This document shows positions 50,501 to 58,094 of a DNA stretch of 64,000 nt, piece by piece. The DNA comes from Sulfitobacter sp. CW3. GTDB lineage: Bacteria; Pseudomonadota; Alphaproteobacteria; Rhodobacterales; Rhodobacteraceae. Under the pieces are notes generated by a model that was given only the letters and a program-made list of their open reading frames with translations, did not search any database and had not been told where the DNA came from. Within the stretch, counting starts at the first letter, position 1. The number at the start of each line of letters is the position of its first letter. The position numbers were made by a program, and so were the translations under genes. The DNA lies in NCBI RefSeq assembly GCF_019392245.1, contig NZ_JAHXRL010000009.1:87031-151030 (forward strand), read 5' to 3'.

Positions 50501-51619
50501 TTGACACAACCGCTTGACGATATTCTGGTGCTGGATTTTAGCACACTTTTGCCCGGTCCGATGGCCACGCTGATGCTGGCCGAAGCCGGGGCGGAGGTCA
50601 TCAAACTGGAGCGTCCGGGCTCCGGCGAAGACATGCGCCTGACAGAGCCAATGATCGAGGGCCGCAGTCTGGGCTATGCTATCCTGAACCGGGGCAAGAA
50701 AAGCATCGCGCTGGACCTCAAGGCGGAAGGGGCTGTGGCCAGTTTGCGGTCGCTAATCGAAAAGGCCGATGTTATCGTCGAGCAATTCCGTCCTGGCGTC
50801 ATGGAACGGTTGGGACTGGGGTATGATGCGGTCAGGACGCTTAACTCCAAAATCATCTATTGTTCAATAACAGGGTACGGCCAGAGCGGCCCGAAACGAG
50901 ACGTTGCCGGGCATGACATGAACTATGTTGGGGATGCGGGTGTCCTGTCGCTTAGTTCAGGTTCGGTTGACAGTCCGACCGCACCGTTTGGTCTGATCGC
51001 CGATATCGGCGGGGGAACCTATCCGGCAATCATGAATATCCTGCTTGCGCTGCGCCAGCGCGACAAGACCGGGCAAGGCGTCCATCTGGATATCGCCATG
51101 TCTGAGGGCGCGTTTGCCTTCGCCTATTGGGCGCACGCCAAGGGGGTCATCGCGGGCGAGCCTATTGAAAATGGCGGTGACAGGCTGACTGGGGGCAGGG
51201 CACGTTACAGGCTCTATTCGGCATCAGACGGCCGACAGGTTGCGGTCGGGGCGCTGGAGCAGAAATTCTGGGACGCATTTTGCAATGTCATCGACCTGCC
51301 GCGGGACCTGCGCGATGACCTTGCCGATCCAGCGGCGACAAAGGCCGAGGTCGCGCGCCGGATTGTGGTCAAACCATCTGCTCATTGGGCACCATTGCTG
51401 GAAGCGGCGGATTGCTGCTGCACCATTGTCAAGACACCGGCCGAGGCCGCAGCCGATCCGCATTTCACGGCGCGCGACACGTTCGGGCGGGTGGTTTCGG
51501 TTGGGGGCGAGCAAGTTCCGGCACTGCCTTTGCCGATTGCACCAGAATTTCGCGGGGCAGTCGCCGACAGTCGCGCCGCGCCCGATCTGGGTGAGCAAAA
51601 TGCCGAGTTTGGGTTGTAA
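50501..51619 (+). CDS. Family III CoA transferase/racemase (CaiB/BaiF), operon 4
   Basis: The 372-residue protein starts at TTG 50501 behind GAGGAGAG and has the catalytic aspartate Asp168 in GLIADIGGGTYPAIMN and the loop LNRGKKSIALDLK. The short length and GPMATLMLAEAGAEVIKLERPG resemble alpha-methylacyl-CoA racemases, which lack part of the transferase C-terminal domain. Of the four CaiB proteins in the window it is the best AMACR candidate. Its role would be to convert the (2R)-methyl to the (2S)-methyl isomer before dehydrogenation. Confidence 0.9.
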   Translation: MTQPLDDILVLDFSTLLPGPMATLMLAEAGAEVIKLERPGSGEDMRLTEPMIEGRSLGYAILNRGKKSIALDLKAEGAVASLRSLIEKADVIVEQFRPGVMERLGLGYDAVRTLNSKIIYCSITGYGQSGPKRDVAGHDMNYVGDAGVLSLSSGSVDSPTAPFGLIADIGGGTYPAIMNILLALRQRDKTGQGVHLDIAMSEGAFAFAYWAHAKGVIAGEPIENGGDRLTGGRARYRLYSASDGRQVAVGALEQKFWDAFCNVIDLPRDLRDDLADPAATKAEVARRIVVKPSAHWAPLLEAADCCCTIVKTPAEAAADPHFTARDTFGRVVSVGGEQVPALPLPIAPEFRGAVADSRAAPDLGEQNAEFGL

Positions 51620-51673
51620 ATAGTGGTCGCTGAGGCGTCAGAATAGGTTGACGGCTGACGCTGTTTGGAATAA

Positions 51674-51689
51674 TCTAACAAATGTTAGA
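51674..51689. promoter_or_regulatory. TetR-type operator, site 5 (perfect)
   Basis: TCTAACAAATGTTAGA has perfect 7-base arms. It lies 33 bases before the transglutaminase-like start (51722), which implies a separate promoter for the genes from 51722 to 57200. Confidence 0.85.
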
Positions 51690-51721
51690 AACTTGTTTGA
51701 ATTCCTTTGGGAGGGGTTACA

Positions 51722-52444
51722 ATGTCTGAGCCGATGTCGGAACGTTCCGCTGAAGCGGAACGATTTGTCTCTCCCGCGCACTATGTCGATAGCGATAGCA
51801 GGGAGGTGCAGGCCTTTGTGATGCGGGCGCTGCGCAACATGGCACCGGATGCATCCAAAAAGGACATGGCGGTGCGCCTGTTTCAGGCTGTGCGCGACGA
51901 TTTGCGGTATGATCCCTATACGTTTTCTCTGACCGCTGAGGATTATAGAGCAAGTGTTATCGCGGACATGGACTCGGCGTTTTGCGTGCCCAAGGCGATC
52001 CTCTTGGCTGCATGCCTGCGGGCCGTTGGCATTCCGGCGGCGCTTGGCTTTGCCGATGTTCGCAACCACTTGAATACGCCCAAACTGGCCGAGCTGATGG
52101 GCACCGACCTGTTCATCTACCACGGCTATGTTCAGCTTTGGCTGGGTGCATCATCTTTCAAGGTGACCCCGGCCTTCAACATGGAATTGTGCCAGCGTTT
52201 TGGCGTCAAGCCGCTGGAATTTGACGGAGAGCACGACGCGCTGTTTCACGAATTTGACGACACGAACCGCCGCCATATGGAATACGTCAATGATCGGGGC
52301 TTGTTTGTGGATGCGCCGATGCAGGAGTTCCTGACCGCATTTGGTGAGACATATCCGAAGCTGAAGGAATTCAACCGGCGCAGGATTTCCGGTGAGTTCT
52401 TTGATGCGGGTTTTGCTAGTCCCGAAGGCTCACCTGCAAAATGA
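51722..52444 (+). CDS. Transglutaminase-like cysteine protein in the catabolic operon
   Basis: The 240-residue protein has the transglutaminase core: Cys88 in MDSAFCVPKAILLAACLRAVGIPA, and His134 in YHGYVQLWLG. The third residue of the triad, normally Asp, appears to be Thr149 (FKVTPAFN). The fold covers peptidases, amidases and transferases. It overlaps the downstream MaoC gene by 4 bases and is first under operator 5, so it belongs to the pathway. Possible roles are amide or thioester hydrolysis or release of a conjugate. ATG 51722 follows GGGAGG. Confidence 0.85.
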   Translation: MSEPMSERSAEAERFVSPAHYVDSDSREVQAFVMRALRNMAPDASKKDMAVRLFQAVRDDLRYDPYTFSLTAEDYRASVIADMDSAFCVPKAILLAACLRAVGIPAALGFADVRNHLNTPKLAELMGTDLFIYHGYVQLWLGASSFKVTPAFNMELCQRFGVKPLEFDGEHDALFHEFDDTNRRHMEYVNDRGLFVDAPMQEFLTAFGETYPKLKEFNRRRISGEFFDAGFASPEGSPAK

Positions 52445-52890
52445 AGTATTTGGAAGATTTCAGTGTTGGTCAGGTTTTCGAATTTCGCTCTGCGCCGTTG
52501 ACCAAACAGCAGATCATGGAGTTTGCTCAGGAATGGGACCCTCAGCGTCTGCATACGGATGAAGCCTATGCTGAAGGTATCCACGGCGGGCTGATCGCCT
52601 CTGGTTTCCAGACACTTCTGACCGTGTTCAAACCTATCATGCAGGACTTGATGGTCGACGTCGCCAACATTGGTGGTATCGGGTTTGACCAGCTGCGCTG
52701 GCTGCGACCAGTGCGCCCAGAAGAACCACTGAATATCCGGATCGAAGTTCAGTCTTTGGTCCCATCGCGCAGCAAGCCTGACCGGGGTGTTTTGATTTAC
52801 ACGCTCGAAGCGCGAAACCCCGCCGGTGAGTTGGTTATGAGCGTTGAGACCCCAGTGATGATCCAGCGCCGAAAGGAAGACCTGAAATGA
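52441..52890 (+). CDS. MaoC-type enoyl-CoA hydratase
   Basis: The 149-residue single hot-dog hydratase has the dyad Asp33 and His38 in EWDPQRLHTDE and the following GGLIASGFQTLL. It probably acts as a dimer with another MaoC protein, as ChsH1 does with the MaoC domain of ChsH2 in the steroid igr system. The start overlaps the transglutaminase-like gene as ATGA and the stop overlaps the next dehydrogenase as ATGA. Confidence 0.9.
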   Translation: MKYLEDFSVGQVFEFRSAPLTKQQIMEFAQEWDPQRLHTDEAYAEGIHGGLIASGFQTLLTVFKPIMQDLMVDVANIGGIGFDQLRWLRPVRPEEPLNIRIEVQSLVPSRSKPDRGVLIYTLEARNPAGELVMSVETPVMIQRRKEDLK

Positions 52891-53996
52891 CTATGGTACA
52901 AGACGAAGACCTACGGCTTTTGCGCGACAGCGTTGGTACGCTGCTGGATCGGGCGGGCGGACTTGGGCGCGCCCGCCGCGTGCGTGATGACGATACGCCC
53001 TGGGACGCGGGTATCTGGCAGGAACTGGCTGCTGCCGGTGTACTGGGGGTCGCAGCCCCCGAAGAGGCCGGGGGGCTTGGTATGGGGCTGACGGCGGCTG
53101 GTGTCGTGGCCGAAGAGATTGGCCGCGTGACCGCGCCTGAGCCGGTGGTGCCGACAATCGGGCTGGCAATCGGGCTGATGCAGCGGCTGTGCCGGCAGGA
53201 TCCGATGCTGGAAGCCGCCATCGCTGGCGATGTCGTGTTGGCCGTGGCCTGGCAGGAACGCTGCGCGACGGGCCTATCGGATGATATCGAATGCCGTTTT
53301 GATGGAACCACACTGACCGGCAGTAAGGATTGGGTGGTGGGGGCCAGTGGTGCGGACCATATTCTGGTCCTCGCCGAGGGGCCGCGAGGTTCGGTTCTGG
53401 TGCGCATCGCGGCGGATGCGTCTGGTCTGCTGATGCAGACCCGGCTGCAATCGGATGCCAGCGAGCTTTGGGGCATAAGCTTTGCGGACACCCCGGCAGA
53501 GGTGCTGGCCGAAGGCGCGCAGGTCACTGATGCGCTGACTAATGCCGTTGCGGATACGACCGCATTAGCCGCCGCCGAACTGGTCGGGCTAAGCGGTACA
53601 GCGCTGGTACTGACACTGGACTATATCAAAACACGCGAACAATTTGACAAGCCGATTGGTTCGTTTCAGGTGATTCAGCACCGTGCCGTTGATATGCATG
53701 TCTCGCAGGAAGTTTCCCAGGCCGCCGTACGCGAGGCGCTGGCCGCGATGGATCAAGCAGGTTCGACGCTAGAACGGGTGCGACAGGCAAGCCGCGCCAA
53801 GGCCCGCGCCTGTACCGCCGCGCAAAAAATCACCCGCGAGGCGATCCAGCTGCATGGCGCGGTCGGGTACACGGATGAATTCGATGTCGGCTTGTTACTG
53901 AACCGGGCGCTTGTCCTGTCGGCTTGGCTGGGGGATGCGGCGTTTCATCGCCGCCGCTGGCTGGATGCAAATGAAACAGAGGTGGCCGCGCAATGA
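52887..53996 (+). CDS. Acyl-CoA dehydrogenase subunit, FadE28/ChsE1-like (no visible base)
   Basis: The 369-residue protein has a degenerate acyl-CoA dehydrogenase pattern: weak central beta domain (LTGSKDWVVGASGADHILVLA) and a C-terminal helical domain (LDYIKTREQFDKPIGSFQVIQHRAVDM; IQLHGAVGYTDEFDVGLLLNRAL). Neither the IVD-type nor the MCAD-type Glu is visible. In steroid side-chain degradation such proteins form alpha2-beta2 tetramers with a FadE29-type partner, and that type of gene follows, overlapping by 4 bases. It is probably the non-catalytic or FAD-sharing subunit. Confidence 0.88.
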   Translation: MTMVQDEDLRLLRDSVGTLLDRAGGLGRARRVRDDDTPWDAGIWQELAAAGVLGVAAPEEAGGLGMGLTAAGVVAEEIGRVTAPEPVVPTIGLAIGLMQRLCRQDPMLEAAIAGDVVLAVAWQERCATGLSDDIECRFDGTTLTGSKDWVVGASGADHILVLAEGPRGSVLVRIAADASGLLMQTRLQSDASELWGISFADTPAEVLAEGAQVTDALTNAVADTTALAAAELVGLSGTALVLTLDYIKTREQFDKPIGSFQVIQHRAVDMHVSQEVSQAAVREALAAMDQAGSTLERVRQASRAKARACTAAQKITREAIQLHGAVGYTDEFDVGLLLNRALVLSAWLGDAAFHRRRWLDANETEVAAQ

Positions 53997-55138
53997 CCGA
54001 CTGGAATGGAATAAGCGATGAAGAGTTTCGCCGAGAGGTCAGGGCTTTTTTCGAGGCCGAATATCCCGAAGAACTACGTCACCTGCCGCACCGACCTAAG
54101 TTTGCCGAGATTGAGCACTGGCATGTGAAGCTACACGCCAAAGGCTGGGTCGCACCTGCCTGGCCCATCGAATTTGGCGGCATGGGCTTGGAGGCGGCCA
54201 AACTGCTGATCTTTTACGAAGAACAGCAACACTATGGCGTCAACCGGGGTCGAGACATGGGGATCCAGATGGTTGGTCCGCTGATTATCAAATTCGGCAC
54301 CGAGGCACAAAAGGATTATTGGCTGCCGCGGATCCTGAGCTGTGAAGACATCTGGTGTCAGGGTTATTCCGAACCCGGAGCGGGCTCTGATCTGGCAAAT
54401 CTGCGTACCAGTGCTATGATTGATGGCGATAATTTCGTCATCAACGGCCAGAAGATCTGGACCACGATGGCGCATGACGCCACCCACATCTTCATGCTCG
54501 TGCGTACCGACCCCGATGCGCCTAAAAAACAACAGGGCATCAGTTTTGTTCTGGCCAGCATGGATCAGCCAGGCGTCGACGTGCGCACGATCACCACGCT
54601 GGCTGGCGAGACCGAGTTTTGCGAGGTGTTTTTTGACAACGCCCGCACCCCACGCGCCAACCTGGTGGGCGAGATCAACAAGGGTTGGAGCATGGCCAAG
54701 GCGCTGCTCAGCTTTGAGCGGATATTCATCGGCTCACCCGGCCTTGCGCAGAATGCATTGGGTCAGCTTGAAACTTTTGCCCGTGGTCGCGGTGCCTTTG
54801 ACGACCCCGTGTTTCGGGATCGCTACGCCGAGGCGGCGCTGGACGTTGAAGACCACGCAGCCCTATACAGCCGCTTTGCCGATCAGCTTAAGCGCGGAGA
54901 GACATTGGGAGCCGATGTCTCGATGTTGAAAATCTGGGTGACCGAGACCTATCAGCGGATATCGGAACTGATGATCGAGGTCGCAGGCCCCGATGGTGGC
55001 AGTATCGGGCCGCTGCAGGTGGGCAATGTCGGGGTCGATGTGTTGGCCAGTTTTTACAAAGCACGGCCGACGACAATCTACGGCGGCTCAAACGAAATCC
55101 AACGAAATATCTTGTCTAAGGCCGTTTTGGGCCTGTGA
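53993..55138 (+). CDS. Acyl-CoA dehydrogenase subunit, FadE29/ChsE2-like
   Basis: This is the catalytic partner of the preceding subunit. The 381-residue protein has the FAD/substrate motifs GYSEPGAGSDLANLRT and GQKIWTTMAHDATH, a candidate base Glu in LLSFERIF, and YGGSNEIQRNILSK where MCAD has YEGT. FadE29/PimC-type enzymes show this same GGSNEIQRNI ending. The overlapping gene pair is typical of heterotetrameric dehydrogenases for bulky or short side-chain substrates. Confidence 0.92.
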   Translation: MTDWNGISDEEFRREVRAFFEAEYPEELRHLPHRPKFAEIEHWHVKLHAKGWVAPAWPIEFGGMGLEAAKLLIFYEEQQHYGVNRGRDMGIQMVGPLIIKFGTEAQKDYWLPRILSCEDIWCQGYSEPGAGSDLANLRTSAMIDGDNFVINGQKIWTTMAHDATHIFMLVRTDPDAPKKQQGISFVLASMDQPGVDVRTITTLAGETEFCEVFFDNARTPRANLVGEINKGWSMAKALLSFERIFIGSPGLAQNALGQLETFARGRGAFDDPVFRDRYAEAALDVEDHAALYSRFADQLKRGETLGADVSMLKIWVTETYQRISELMIEVAGPDGGSIGPLQVGNVGVDVLASFYKARPTTIYGGSNEIQRNILSKAVLGL

Positions 55139-55167
55139 CGATCATTTGCCAAACAGAGGAAACTAAA

Positions 55168-55977
55168 ATGTTTGACTACGCAACGAAGTACCCAAAATTG
55201 TCTTTCGACTACCCGGCAGATCGCGTTTTGCGCATCACTTTTGACCGGCCAGAGACTTATAACTCGGTTGATGCCGAAACCCACACCCAAATGACCGATA
55301 TCTGGATCGACATTGACCGCGACCAGGACATCAATGCAGTAATTGTTACAGGCCGGGGCAAAGCGTTTTCGGCAGGCGGCGACTTCAGTTTGATCGAAGG
55401 CATCACCGGCAATTTCGACACGGTGATGAAGACATGGAAAGAAGCCAAGGATTTGGTTTACAACATCATCAATTGTAACAAGATTATCATCTCGGCGATC
55501 AACGGCCCGGCGGCTGGTGCGGGCCTTGTTGTGGGTATCCTTGCCGATATCTCGATCGCGGGAAAACGCGCCAAAATCGTTGATGGCCACCCGCGTTTGG
55601 GTGTCGCTGCGGGCGATTGTGCCGCGATCATCTGGCCCCTCCTGTGCGGCATGGCCAAAGCCAAATACTACCTGTTGACCTGCAAGCCGATAAGCGGTGA
55701 AGAGGCCGAACGTATTGGCATGGTGTCGATGTGCGTCGAGGATGACGAACTTGAACAGATCTCGATTGATACCGCGACTGAAATGGCCACGGGATCGCAA
55801 AGCGCACTTCGCTGGACCAAATACTCACTGAACAACTGGCTGCGTCAGGCCGGGCCTATCTTTGACGCTTCGACCGCCCTGGAGATGCTGGGATTTATGG
55901 GCGATGACGTAAAAGAAGGTGTACTTTCACACCGCGAAAAACGCGCGCCAAATTTCCGCAAAGATTGCCCGCTCTAG
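55168..55977 (+). CDS. Crotonase-family protein with atypical active site
   Basis: The 269-residue crotonase has the oxyanion regions [13 protein letters not shown] and [11 protein letters not shown], but the first catalytic Glu is missing: the segment reads [18 protein letters not shown], and the second Glu region reads AKYYLLT. The Asp in AAGDCA is kept. Crotonases with this DxH...GD pattern form a separate group whose chemistry (hydration, isomerisation or C-C hydrolysis) I cannot tell. ATG 55168 follows AGAGGAAA; the longer reading overlaps the dehydrogenase stop region. Confidence 0.86.
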   Translation: MFDYATKYPKLSFDYPADRVLRITFDRPETYNSVDAETHTQMTDIWIDIDRDQDINAVIVTGRGKAFSAGGDFSLIEGITGNFDTVMKTWKEAKDLVYNIINCNKIIISAINGPAAGAGLVVGILADISIAGKRAKIVDGHPRLGVAAGDCAAIIWPLLCGMAKAKYYLLTCKPISGEEAERIGMVSMCVEDDELEQISIDTATEMATGSQSALRWTKYSLNNWLRQAGPIFDASTALEMLGFMGDDVKEGVLSHREKRAPNFRKDCPL

Positions 55978-56003
55978 GTCAACCAACAACAAGGGAGGCC
56001 ACC

Positions 56004-57200
56004 ATGTCTGACGCTGTCTATACGGAAATTGCCAGAGCCTATGCCAAAGCAGCACAAGTGGCACCGGGACTGAAGGCACGGTTTGACAAAGCGGGTTTTG
56101 ACCCATCCAAGGTTTCATCACTGGCGGATCTCTCCCGCCTGCCGGTGATGAAAAAAGAGGAGTTGCTTACGCTCCAAAGAGCGAACCCGCCTTTCGGCGG
56201 GTTCCTCGTCGCCGATCCCAAAGAGGTATCGCGCATCTATGTGTCTCCGGGCCCGATATTTGAGCCGTCGTTGCCCGGTGTGGGCGGCCATGGGCTTGAC
56301 CTGTTGTTCAGATCTGCAGGGATCACAAATGCCGATATCATCCTGAACACTTGGGCCTATCATCTTGTCCCCGCGGGCCTACTGTTTGATGAGGCGGCGC
56401 AGGTCGTTGGTGCGACCGTGATTCCGGGAGGAACCGGAAACCGTGAATTGCAGGCCCAGATCATTCGCGAAACCGGTGTTACGTCGATCTGCGCCAGCAC
56501 TGCGTTTTTTCTGGCGTTGGCCGACAAGGTGATCGAAACCTATGGCCGCGAAGCCTGGACCGTGAAATCCGCCTTTCTTGGTGGAGAAATGGGCGACTGG
56601 ATGGCCAAGCGTCGCCGGATCGAATCCGACTATGGTGTAAAAACCTGGGCGGCCTATGCCACCGCCGATCTGGGGCTTGTCGGCTATGAGGACGGTGGCG
56701 AAGGGTATCTGGTTCACCCCGACCGGATCGTGCAGATATGTGACCCCGAAAGCGGCACGCCATTGGCGGATGGCGAAACAGGCGAGATCGTCGTCACCGC
56801 GCGCCAAGCCGACTGGCCGATGATCCGGTTTGGCACTGGCGACAGTGCCTATGCGCTGGAAAGTGAGGCGGATGGTCGAGTCACCCGACTTTCGGCCATT
56901 CAGGGGCGGGTCGGTGCCGCAGTAAAAGTGCGCGAGATATTCATCTACCCCCGGGCAATCGAAGAAGTTGTGATTGCGGTATCAGGGGCCATCGCAGCGC
57001 AGGCTGTGGTCACGCGCGAAAATGATCGTGATACAGTGCGCCTGCATCTGGTTCTGGACCACGGCACCGACAAGGGCACCACCACAAAGGCCGCAGCAGA
57101 TGCGTTTCAGAGGACCGCGCGCATCCGTGCTGACAAGGTGGAGTTCATCGACCAACTGCCCGAAGATGCCGAATTGATTGTTGATCGCCGGGATATGTGA
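56004..57200 (+). CDS. PaaK-like adenylate-forming protein without a standard P-loop
   Basis: The 398-residue protein aligns with phenylacetate-CoA ligases (VSSLADLSRLPVMKKEEL near the N-terminus, YATADLGLVGYE, GETGEIVVTARQADWPMIRFGTGD and the C-terminal VKVREIFIYPRAIEEV). The ATP loop, SSGTTGKP in active ligases, reads YVSPGPIFEPSLPG (79-92), so ATP binding may be altered or lost. It could be a ligase with an unusual loop or a CoA-ester-binding accessory. ATG 56004 follows GGGAGG. It is the last gene of the rightward operon. Confidence 0.8.
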   Translation: MSDAVYTEIARAYAKAAQVAPGLKARFDKAGFDPSKVSSLADLSRLPVMKKEELLTLQRANPPFGGFLVADPKEVSRIYVSPGPIFEPSLPGVGGHGLDLLFRSAGITNADIILNTWAYHLVPAGLLFDEAAQVVGATVIPGGTGNRELQAQIIRETGVTSICASTAFFLALADKVIETYGREAWTVKSAFLGGEMGDWMAKRRRIESDYGVKTWAAYATADLGLVGYEDGGEGYLVHPDRIVQICDPESGTPLADGETGEIVVTARQADWPMIRFGTGDSAYALESEADGRVTRLSAIQGRVGAAVKVREIFIYPRAIEEVVIAVSGAIAAQAVVTRENDRDTVRLHLVLDHGTDKGTTTKAAADAFQRTARIRADKVEFIDQLPEDAELIVDRRDM

Positions 57201-57235
57201 AGTCTTAGCAGAAGACACGACGACTGCGCACCGGG

Positions 57236-58090
57236 TCAATTATCACTGTACTGTGCCACAAAACTTCTTACGCCATTATCCGCCTCGCACCAGACCTTGC
57301 CGCCGCTATTTTCTTCAGTATGAAATAACGAGATCGAGCTTCCCAGTGTAACCGGCGCCAGACCCCGGAAGGAAAAGCGGCGGGGTGGTTTACCGGCGAT
57401 TTTAGCAGCGAGATTTAGCAACAGCGTGGCCTGCAACGGACCATGCACCACAAGGTCGACATAGCCTTCGGTGTTGCGGGCATAGTCCTGATCATAATGG
57501 ATACGATGAGAATTGAAGGTCAGGGCCGAGTAGCGAAACAACAATAACGGATCAGGTGTCAGCTTGCCCAGTTGGGTGCCCCGGTTCGTATCGCTCTGCG
57601 ATGCTGGCTTGGAGCTTGGGGGATTACCGGTCTTTGGAAAATCTCTGAAAACGAGATCCTGGCGTTCAGATATGCACAGGCGATCCTGCGAGAAGAATTC
57701 CTGCTCGACCGTTACAAAGATTAGAGGTCCGCTTTTCCCATTTTTAGCAACAACGTCCGAAACCCTTGAAATCCGGGTCACCGGCGAGTCTGAAGAAAGT
57801 CTTTGGTGGTGGATGATTTCACCTCCGGCCCACATCCGGGCAGGAAGCCGCACAGGCGGCAAAAAATCACCTTTTTCGGCGTGACCGTCCTCTGAAAGTT
57901 TACTTTTATGGGTGGCCGACACGGTGGTACACCAATGAATGCCCAATGGAGCTCCTCTCCCCTCAAGCCACAGGAATGGATCAAGTGTGGCGCAAAACCT
58001 GTCGACCAGCGAATTTGTCAAATAATCGCCGACCTTTTCGGACCTTCCGACCCAGTCCTTGAGGGAGGGTAAATCAATTTCTTTGGTCAT
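57236..58090 (-). CDS. HTD2/itaconyl-CoA-hydratase-like hot-dog hydratase
   Basis: This double hot-dog protein of about 284 residues has the FAS1-like dehydratase N-terminus (GRSEKVGDYLTNSLVDRFCATLD) and the HTD2 active-site block LFRYSALTFNSHRIHYDQDYA near residue 200, with Asn and His in the expected catalytic places. Family members hydrate itaconyl-CoA, mesaconyl-C4-CoA or related branched dicarboxylic enoyl-CoA. ATG 58090 lies 4 bases after the dehydrogenase stop; an ATG at 58135 would overlap it by 41 bases. It ends the leftward operon that also holds a CaiB protein and a citryl-CoA-lyase-like protein. Confidence 0.85.
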   Translation of the reverse strand: MTKEIDLPSLKDWVGRSEKVGDYLTNSLVDRFCATLDPFLWLEGRGAPLGIHWCTTVSATHKSKLSEDGHAEKGDFLPPVRLPARMWAGGEIIHHQRLSSDSPVTRISRVSDVVAKNGKSGPLIFVTVEQEFFSQDRLCISERQDLVFRDFPKTGNPPSSKPASQSDTNRGTQLGKLTPDPLLLFRYSALTFNSHRIHYDQDYARNTEGYVDLVVHGPLQATLLLNLAAKIAGKPPRRFSFRGLAPVTLGSSISLFHTEENSGGKVWCEADNGVRSFVAQYSDN

Positions 58091-58094
58091 TGGC

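Noticed and set aside
49610..50509. 299-codon minus-strand ORF across the MaoC hydratase
   Set aside because: Shadow. The plus-strand frame contains the GDxNPxH hydratase motif and fits the operon.
57201..57235. Small inverted repeat GTCTT/AAGAC between the convergent operons as a terminator
   Set aside because: The stem is only 5 bases with no T-run on either strand.
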